Shown piece after piece: positions 54,814-62,182 of a stretch of DNA of 62,182 nucleotides. How positions within the stretch are numbered: the first letter of the stretch is position 1; each line of letters begins with the position of its first letter. The notes beneath the pieces are model-generated. The model was given only the letters and a program-made list of their open reading frames with translations, had not been told where the DNA came from and searched no databases. This stretch comes from JADJOY01 sp016713535 [NCBI: Deltaproteobacteria bacterium] (GTDB taxonomy: Bacteria > JADJOY01): the NCBI GenBank assembly GCA_016713535.1, contig JADJOY010000060.1, forward strand, positions 1 to 62,182. Direction: 5' to 3'. The position numbers were made by a program, and so were the translations under genes.

Positions 54814-55938
54814 ATGCCGTTCACCTTCCCGCTCGACCCTGCCGAGCTCTTCGCCGAACGCGCGCGGCAGTTCCGCGGCTGGGGGATCCCGCGCGGCGTG
54901 ATCGAGCGCGTGCGCGCGCGGATCGACGACGCGTGGCGCGACGGCGCGGGCGGCTGGACCACCGAGTGGGTCCGCGAAGGCGAGGCCGCCGAGCGAGCGG
55001 GACGATCGCTGCTCGCCTCCGCGTGCTACGGCGCCGCGAAGTTCCCGAGCCTCGTGACGGCGGCGAGACGCGAGGCCTACGCGCGTCAGCTCGCGTGCTA
55101 TCTCGCGGCGGCGCGCGGGTTTCCGTGCGCGTTCGAGCGCCGCGAGCTCGCGGTGCCGTATCGCGGCGCGACGGCGCCGGTCGCGGCGCACCTCTTCTCT
55201 CCGCGTGGGACTCGCGGCGCTGCGGCGCCGCTGGTGATCGTTTCGGGCGGCGTCGACACCTGGAAGATGGAGCTTCACCGCATCGCGCTGCTGTTCGTGC
55301 AGTTCGGCGGGTTCCGCGTCGCGGCGATCGACATGCCGGGGACCGGCGAGTCGAGGATCCCGCTCGCGCCCGACGCCGACGAGGTCTATCGCGGCGCGCT
55401 GGAGGCCGTGCGCGGCGGGGCGGCGCGAACGGCTTCGTTCGGTCTCAGCGCGGGCGGGCCGTGGGCCGCGAAGCTCGTGCTCACGGGCGCGGTGGACGCG
55501 GGGGTCGACCTCGGCGGCCCGGTGGGCGCGGCGCCGCGGGACGGCGCGGCGCTGATGCGGATGCCCAACGGGATGCCCGGGATCGTCGCCAACGCCGTCC
55601 GTCTCGATGCGCTCCCACCTCCCGAGGAGGCCGCGAAGCTCGTCGAGCTCTTCTCGCTGCGCGGCGCCGGCTTGCTCACGCCCCGGGCGACTGCGCCGCT
55701 ACTCGCCGTGAACGGCAGCGACGACGCCTACGTGCCCGCTGCGGATCTCGACGTCTTCCGCGCCTTTCCTAACGCGACCGTGTGGTCGATCCCGGGCGCG
55801 ACCCACTGCGCCGCGGAGAAGATCGTGCCCGTGCTGCTCGCGACCGTCGCGTGGCTGCGCGTGCAGCTCCGCGGTGACCGCCTCACCGATCGCCTGCTGC
55901 TGGCGACGCTGACCCGCACGATCGTACGTCCGCGCTGA
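54814..55938 (+). CDS. FrsA/DUF1100-like alpha/beta hydrolase
   Basis: 374 residues. A helical N-terminal cap (LDPAELFAERARQFRGWGIP, TTEWVREGEAAERAGRSLL) precedes the hydrolase core: PLVIVSGGVDTWKMELH (oxyanion), RVAAIDMPGTGES, TASFGLSAGGPWAAKLVL with nucleophile Ser, LLAVNGSDDAYVPAADL (acid), and SIPGATHCAAEK (His). The triad is complete. The substrate is unknown; related enzymes are esterases. ATG 54814, same strand as and 50 nt downstream of the PI-PLC gene. Confidence 0.8.
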   Translation: MPFTFPLDPAELFAERARQFRGWGIPRGVIERVRARIDDAWRDGAGGWTTEWVREGEAAERAGRSLLASACYGAAKFPSLVTAARREAYARQLACYLAAARGFPCAFERRELAVPYRGATAPVAAHLFSPRGTRGAAAPLVIVSGGVDTWKMELHRIALLFVQFGGFRVAAIDMPGTGESRIPLAPDADEVYRGALEAVRGGAARTASFGLSAGGPWAAKLVLTGAVDAGVDLGGPVGAAPRDGAALMRMPNGMPGIVANAVRLDALPPPEEAAKLVELFSLRGAGLLTPRATAPLLAVNGSDDAYVPAADLDVFRAFPNATVWSIPGATHCAAEKIVPVLLATVAWLRVQLRGDRLTDRLLLATLTRTIVRPR

Positions 55939-56560
55939 ACCAGCGCCGTGCCCGGCGATGCGCGGGCGAGCTCACGCTCGCCCCTACGCTCCCACGAGCC
56001 CTCCCGCTGGGTGTGTAGGGGAGGGCGTCAGCCCTCCCGAGCTCGGCGCCCCGGCGCGCGACGGAGCGCGCGCGCTCCATGAACCGCGATCGGCGGCGAC
56101 GGCGAGGCGCCGAGGCGTATCGCCGGGCACGCGACGCGTGCCCCTCCCGTACTGGAGTCCCCGCCCGGCTGGAGCGCGGCCGCTTCGTCGGCCGCCAGGG
56201 ATCGATCGGAACCGCCGGCCGCCGGAGGCGGGCCCTCCAGACCGGGGTACGGCCGGGTCCGGAGTCGCGAGAAGACGCCGGCGCGCGACGGAGCGCGCGC
56301 GCTCCATGAACCGCGATCGGCGGCGGCGGCGATGCGAGGCGCCGAGGCGTATCGCCGGGCACGCGACGCGTGCCCCTCCATCGCGGGGCTCGCCTCTACG
56401 CTCCCACGAGCCCTCCCGGTGGGTGTGTAGGGGAGGGCGTCAGCCCTCCCGAGCTCGGCGCCCCGGCCCGCCGGAGGCGGGCCCTCCAGACCGAGAGTGT
56501 TCGCCGGCTGCGGCCGCGAGGGACCGCGGCCCTCCAGGGACCGCGGCCTTCCAACCCGCG
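55939..56560. repeat. Dense block of hairpin repeats
   Basis: No gene. Members include a P4 GGGCGAGC-tca-GCTCGCCC (55960-55990), twice GTAGGGGAGGGC-gtca-GCCCTCCC (56016-56042 and 56427-56453), P1 hairpins at 56115-56148 and 56348-56380, P2 GGCCG/CGGCC at 56169-56199, GGCCCGCC/GGCGGGCC near 56466, and GGCCGCG-agggac-CGCGGCC near 56510. A longer direct repeat (56059-56150 and 56281-56381, starting GCGCGACGGAGCGCGCGCGC) shows that whole combinations are duplicated. Confidence 0.8.
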
Positions 56561-58102
<1,542 letters not shown>

Positions 58103-58665
58103 CGCTGGATCTCCACCGGGCGCGAGGCTGCACCCAGGTTCGGCTCGGCCCTCAGTGTAAGGCCTGAGCCGCCCCGCGGGACAGCGCTCGTCCGGTGCCA
58201 ACCGCGGGATGCGGCGGAGCCGCGCCGTGCGAAATCGCGGTGGCACGGGCGGGAGGGCCGGGCGCTCGGCGCGGGGTCGATCGCCCCGCGGGGGGCCACC
58301 GCCTCGGCGCGGGCGGCTCCCGCACGATCCGCCGTTTTGCACCGGCTTCCGGCACGGAGACACTGGATCCGTGGTCGGTCCCCCCAACCATCCCGGCACC
58401 AGCACGCGCGAGCGGTCGCCCCACCCGGCCTCTTGGCACGGCGCTCGCTTTACCGAGCGAGAGTCCGCGCGGCGCCGAGCGTCCGCCGCCATGGACGCGC
58501 CCTCCCCCGGCGCTCTCGGGACGATGGATGCCGACGATCCTCGCGCGTTTCCCCTCCTCGCCGACGACTGCCCCGGCGCCACGCGGTGTGCTGCACCTGC
58601 CGCGCACCGCGCGTCGCCCGGCGCCGGCCTCCCCCTCGAGCGCCGCACCGCGGAGCGAGGACTCG
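58103..58665. other. Gene-free interval upstream of the FHA-GGDEF gene
   Basis: A reading frame continues upstream of the GGDEF start to 58195 but is Pro/Arg/Ala-rich and protein-unlike. No P1, P2 or E element is seen. It should contain the divergent promoters of the DUF362 and GGDEF genes; I see no convincing hexamers. Confidence 0.45.
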
Positions 58666-59625
58666 ATGCCGACCCGTGAGGACCGCACCCGTGCGGTCAC
58701 CTCCACCGACCTCGGGCATCGGCTCGGGACCGACCCTAGCCTTCGGCTGCCGACGCCGCGGCCGACCTCGCGCAAGGCAGCGCTCACGGTGATCCACGGC
58801 GCGGCACTGGGGAGGACCTACCCGATCGGGGGCGAGGGGCTCACCCTCGACGTGGGGCGCGCGCCGGAGTCGTCGATCCAGCTCGTCGAGAGCACGGTGT
58901 CGCGCGAGCACGCCCGCATCGAGACCGGCCGCAACCACCGCGGCGGACTCGAGGTGCGGATCCGCGATCTCGGCGGGCGCAACGGGACGTACGTGAACGG
59001 GCACCCGGTGCGCGACGCGGTGCTGGAGAGCGGCGACAAGGTGCAGCTCGGCGAGGTCATCTTGCGCTTCGACCTCCTCGACGATCTCGACCTCTCGTAC
59101 CAGGAGGTGGTCGCCGAGAAGGTGAGCCAGGTCGACGTCGACCCGCAGACCCGGCTGCGCTCGAAGCACTACTTCCTGAGCGAGCTGCCGGCGCGCATCG
59201 AGGAGTGGCTCGACCTGCGCATCGGCTACGCGCTCGCCTTGATCGACATCGACTTCTTCAAGGACGTGAACGATCGCCTCGGTCACGACGTGGGCGATCG
59301 CGTGCTCGCGGCGGTGGGCGAAGCGATCCTGCGCGAGGTGCGGCGCGCCGACATCGCGATCCGCTTCGGCGGCGACGAGCTGCTGCTGGTGCTGCCGGGC
59401 GCCGACCTGTCCGAAGCCCGCATCGTCGCGAGCCGCGTGCGCGCCACGATCCGCAACGACGTCTCGGTCGTTGCCGGCGAGGGCGAGCTGATCAGCGCCA
59501 CCATCGGCGTCGCCGCCCACGGCAGCGGTGACACCTTCGAGCGCGTCTTCGAGCGGGCCGACACCGCGCTGCGACGCGCCAAGGCCCTCGGCCGCGACCG
59601 CGTCCTGTGTGATGGCGACGAGTGA
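58666..59625 (+). CDS. FHA-GGDEF diguanylate cyclase
   Basis: 319 residues from ATG 58666. Residues about 38-130 are an FHA phosphothreonine-binding domain: LDVGRAPESSIQLVESTVSR then EHARIE, DLGGRNGTYVNGHPV. The GGDEF domain has QVDVDPQTRLRSKHYFL, LALIDIDFFKDVNDRLGHDV and FGGDELLLVLPG. The A-site reads GGDEL instead of GGDEF/GGEEF. An RRAD motif (RxxD) five residues before it is an intact inhibitory I-site. It should make c-di-GMP, controlled through the FHA domain by a kinase. A PilZ effector gene follows. Confidence 0.9.
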   Translation: MPTREDRTRAVTSTDLGHRLGTDPSLRLPTPRPTSRKAALTVIHGAALGRTYPIGGEGLTLDVGRAPESSIQLVESTVSREHARIETGRNHRGGLEVRIRDLGGRNGTYVNGHPVRDAVLESGDKVQLGEVILRFDLLDDLDLSYQEVVAEKVSQVDVDPQTRLRSKHYFLSELPARIEEWLDLRIGYALALIDIDFFKDVNDRLGHDVGDRVLAAVGEAILREVRRADIAIRFGGDELLLVLPGADLSEARIVASRVRATIRNDVSVVAGEGELISATIGVAAHGSGDTFERVFERADTALRRAKALGRDRVLCDGDE

Positions 59626-59760
59626 CCGCCGCCAACCGTGGTTGGCGAACCGGCGCGGCCGAGCGCCGAAAGTTGCGCGGATCCGGCGCGAAGGCGCGTG
59701 GCATGCGGTTCGCTAACCCTCGCCCGCATGGGCGCATCGTCGCGCCGCGAAGGACTCACC

Positions 59761-60177
59761 ATGATGGTTCCATCCTTGGGCCAAGAAGAGCTGGTCGAGA
59801 TGATCCTCGAGGTCACCGACCGGCCCGAGCGACGGCTCCACCCACGCCAACCCATCCGCAGCGCGGTGCGAGTCCGCACCGCCTCGGGCACCTGGTTCGC
59901 CACGTCGGTGGACGTGAGCGCCGGCGGCATCCTCCTCGAGATCGAGTCGCGGCTGCACCCGCCGCTCGCCGAGCGCCTCCAGATCTCGCTGCCGATCCCG
60001 GGCACCGGCGACGAGCTCACGCTCGACGCGCGGCCGGTGCGCCTGCTCGCGCCGGCGTACGGCTCGCCCGTGCCGCGCATGATGGCGGCGGTGTTCCTGC
60101 ACCGCGACGCCGAGTCGGTCGGCCACCTCGAGCGCGCCCTCGCTCCGCTGCGTCCGGCGGCCGTCGCGGCGTCGTGA
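59761..60177 (+). CDS. PilZ domain c-di-GMP receptor
   Basis: 138 residues. GAAGGA lies 6 nt before ATG 59761, which decides this start. The PilZ signature is complete: ERRLHPRQPIRSAVRV (R-x3-R), then SVDVSAGGILLEI (D-x-S-x-x-G), with LPIPGTGDELTLDARPVRLL and VFLHRDAESVGHLERAL as the rest of the barrel. It should bind c-di-GMP made by the preceding GGDEF protein; the target may be motility or pili, since a PilT-like ATPase is in the same window, but that is inference. Confidence 0.9.
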   Translation: MMVPSLGQEELVEMILEVTDRPERRLHPRQPIRSAVRVRTASGTWFATSVDVSAGGILLEIESRLHPPLAERLQISLPIPGTGDELTLDARPVRLLAPAYGSPVPRMMAAVFLHRDAESVGHLERALAPLRPAAVAAS

Positions 60178-60257
60178 CGTGACCGGCGCACCTCGGTACG
60201 GCGCTCCGCGCTCGGATAGGGGTAGGCAGGGCCAGTTACCCGGCCCCGCCCCCCTCC

Positions 60258-60290
60258 GAACCGGACGTGCAGATCTCCCGCATCCGGCTC
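60258..60290 (-). ncRNA. Group II intron domain V, copy 3 (identical to copy 2)
   Basis: All 33 positions match copy 2, including the AGC triad and bulge, although the maturase frame next to it is destroyed. Confidence 0.85.
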
Positions 60291-60309
60291 TCCAGGAAGT
60301 GGTTCGCTC

Positions 60310-61640
60310 TCATCGAGGCTGACGGATCGCGGCGTGGGCTGCAGCCAGGCTGCACAACCCGCGCTGCTGGAAGGCGTTGGGCCACTGTTGGTGATCGGCA
60401 CCGCGCGCGACCTCGGCCACCCTTGCGGCGGCGGAGGACGCTGCGCAGTCGCATCCGGAGCCATCCATCAGACGCCCGGGCGATGTGGCGATGGCCGTGT
60501 TTGAAACCCGAACCAGCCGATCAGGGGCCGGTTCCGGCTCCTCGATGACGGACAGGCTCTGCCCGGACGTGCGGCGCGTCTTACGCCCGGATCTTGTTCT
60601 TGAGCGATCGAGGCTCTTCTCGCGCGGCCAGCGCCGGCCTTGCTCAAGTGATAGCCCAAGTCAAGCCGCCCGGCGCCTCGCGTCCACCACCCGGGTCTTC
60701 TCGGGGGTGCAATTTGCAAGCCACGTCGTTCGACCTCGCGTCCGAGTAACCAGAAGAGAAGCGCCTCCTGTGCGCGTGCCTCCGACTGGCACAGGATCAC
60801 AAGATCGTCGGCGTAGCGCACCGGCGCGAAGCCTGATTCCACCAACACCACGTCCACCGGATGGAGGGTAGATGTTCGCCAACAACGGACTGATCCCGCG
60901 CCCTGCGGCGTCCCCCCGTTCGGGGGGCCAGCTACGCGCATCTCCTCCGAACTCCTGCTTCAGGAACGCTTCGACGAGCGCCAGCACCCGTCCGTCGCTC
61001 ACGACCCTTGACCTCCGGTCATCGCGCTGCCCGTGGTCGATCGTGTCGAAGTAGCTCCGGATGTCCACATCGACGACCCACGTGAAGCCCGCGTCCAAGA
61101 GCACTGCACCCGCCGCAGCGCATGTCGACAACCGCGCCCCGGCCGGAACCCGTCGCTCTCGTCCACGAACGTACGTTCCCCCAGATCGGCTCGAGCACGT
61201 TTGCGCAGTACCGTCTGCACGATCCGGTCGCGATCCGTCGGGATCCCCGCCCGGACGTTGCTGGTTCGTTCCCGGCTTCGCAATCAGTGTCGTCGTACCG
61301 CCCGCAGACGGTACTGGTCCGTGCGCGGCTCCTCATGGGGCTGCGCCAGGTACCTCTCCGCGTTCCTACCGAACTGCTCCACGCTCTGGTGGTCCCTCCC
61401 GCCGCACCTCGGTTGGCCTGGACCTTCGCCCGCCGCCGCGCGGTTTCTCCGGGGCGAACACCTTGTCCGATCGGGCAGTACCACTTACCTCCTCTCACTC
61501 CCGATGCAAGTCACCAACATGCGCTCCGTCCAGAACCGTCGGTTCCGCGTACGGCCTCCTCGGCCTCGTTGCGTCTCCGCCTTGCTCAGGGCTCACGCCC
61601 CACTGACGGCCGGGTGTCCTTCCTGCGGTTCAGATTGCAC
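60310..61640 (-). pseudogene. ltrA: Group II intron maturase, many frameshifts
   Basis: Corresponds to the whole maturase of copy 2, from the GTG at 61640 to about 60310. Recognisable pieces occur in different frames: VRYADDLVILCQSEARAQEA, FVDESDGFRPGRGCRHALRR and SVEQFGRNAERYLAQ. More than 20 indels interrupt it, so as written it cannot be translated. Part of the damage may be poor consensus in a multi-copy region near the end of the assembled sequence rather than true decay. Confidence 0.85.
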
Positions 61641-62093
61641 GCATCCACCTCCCTGGCCCCCTTCGCTCCGCCCGTTGGCGCTTCGTCGCTACTACGAGGC
61701 CTCTGACTCCTGCCGGACCGACTGCCCCGGATCGGCGGGTCTCCTTCTCTTACTGCGCGCTGACCTTCTCGCCGTTCTGCTCCCAACCACGGGCCGTGGG
61801 ACCCCACCCTCGCTTGCACGCTGCCCCTAGCGTGGTGGACCCCTCGACCGCGTCGGTCCGCTGTCGCACGCGACCCAGATGGGAGGAGGGTCGTTTGGGC
61901 CTAACCATTCCCTACAGGCTCACCGCCCCACGGATGCCAGATCGGATTCGCTTACGCTGCCGGACCCGGCGATTCACCCTCACGTTGCTCTCCACCCTGC
62001 CTCGCGGCAACGCGGTACGTTCGGTTACGGACCGGAGAGCGTCTGTCCGGTGGGGACTTGCACCCCACGAGTCACGCGCCATTGAAGGCGCAC

Positions 62094-62127
62094 AGGGGCA
62101 CGCCCCCGCGTGCCCGGCGATACGCAT
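62094..62127. repeat. P1 hairpin at the insertion site of intron 3
   Basis: GGGGCACGC..GCGTGCCC followed by GGCGATACGCAT. Intron 3 starts directly after it on the minus strand. No gene in the last 55 bp. Confidence 0.75.
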
Positions 62128-62182
62128 CCGGGCGTGCATCGCCGATGCTGGCGATCGCTGATCGATCCCTCGTGCGGCCGCG

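Larger units (their letters stand above)
60216..62093 (-). mobile_element. Group II intron copy 3, heavily damaged
   Basis: Minus-strand intron from GTGCGCC at 62093 to CCTAT at 60216, about 1,878 nt, similar in length to copy 2. It shares copy 2-specific variants (for example at the residues before YADD), so it is of the copy 2 lineage. It has dozens of single-base indels and substitutions compared with copies 1 and 2. The 5' exon is a P1 hairpin plus CCCCT, and the 3' exon starts CC, so the same insertion point was used. Confidence 0.85.

Overview
The window is a very GC-rich stretch of a Gram-negative bacterial chromosome. The outer-membrane barrels, many lipoproteins, an alanine-zipper lipoprotein and a PilT-type ATPase support a double-membrane cell. 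Gene content (DUF362, FrsA-like and patatin-like lipoproteins, amidohydrolase-2, B12 photoreceptor, class II photolyase) fits the old deltaproteobacterial grouping, such as Myxococcota or Binatota-like lineages; I cannot assign it more closely. Several otherwise well-preserved genes carry single-base frameshifts, so some breaks may be consensus errors of the assembly.

Layout. 1-12 kb: a partial group II intron, a conserved hypothetical, an ABC-2 exporter, two outer-membrane proteins, a patatin-like lipoprotein, a complete group II intron between two copies of a 155-bp repeat, and a PilT-like ATPase. 12-15 kb: a nucleotidyltransferase with a small partner, and an MgtC/DUF4010 membrane protein. 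14.8-22 kb: an accessory island with a GNAT remnant, a HEPN-like protein, an IS91-type element (tyrosine recombinase plus HUH transposase) and repeat-separated toxin-antitoxin genes. 22-25 kb: a methyltransferase next to a UbiV/UbiU-like pair of U32 proteins with conserved Fe-S cysteines. 25-40 kb: SbcCD, a PPK2 polyphosphate kinase, a glycoside hydrolase, a lipase-like lipoprotein, an NAD-dependent epimerase, a CDF transporter, an ArsB/NhaD-type permease, a hemerythrin and an amidohydrolase.

40-47.5 kb is a probable light-response cluster. It has a CarH/LitR-type MerR regulator with a full B12 signature, two SRPBCC proteins, an NAD(P)-binding/DUF2867 protein, and a tight operon of class II photolyase, small CbiX and DUF523-DUF1722. 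A 16-nt AT-rich motif, matching at 15 of 16 positions, lies at two promoters of the cluster. 47.7-50.3 kb carries two divergent L,D-transpeptidases near a small Lpp-like lipoprotein that ends in lysine. 50.4-58 kb holds a carbamoyltransferase split by one in-frame TGA, a lipid-type reductase, a PI-PLC-like lipoprotein, an FrsA-like hydrolase and a DUF362 protein. 58.6-60.2 kb pairs an FHA-GGDEF protein with a PilZ protein, followed by a third, badly damaged group II intron.

The most unusual aspect is between the genes. Intergenic space is filled with families of hairpins that keep fixed flanking words while their arms differ between copies yet stay complementary. All three group II introns sit at exactly the same point of one such family, directly after its stem. 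A separate multi-hairpin element (four copies, three of them full) shows compensatory changes in several stems and is the best candidate here for an undescribed structured RNA or repeat.
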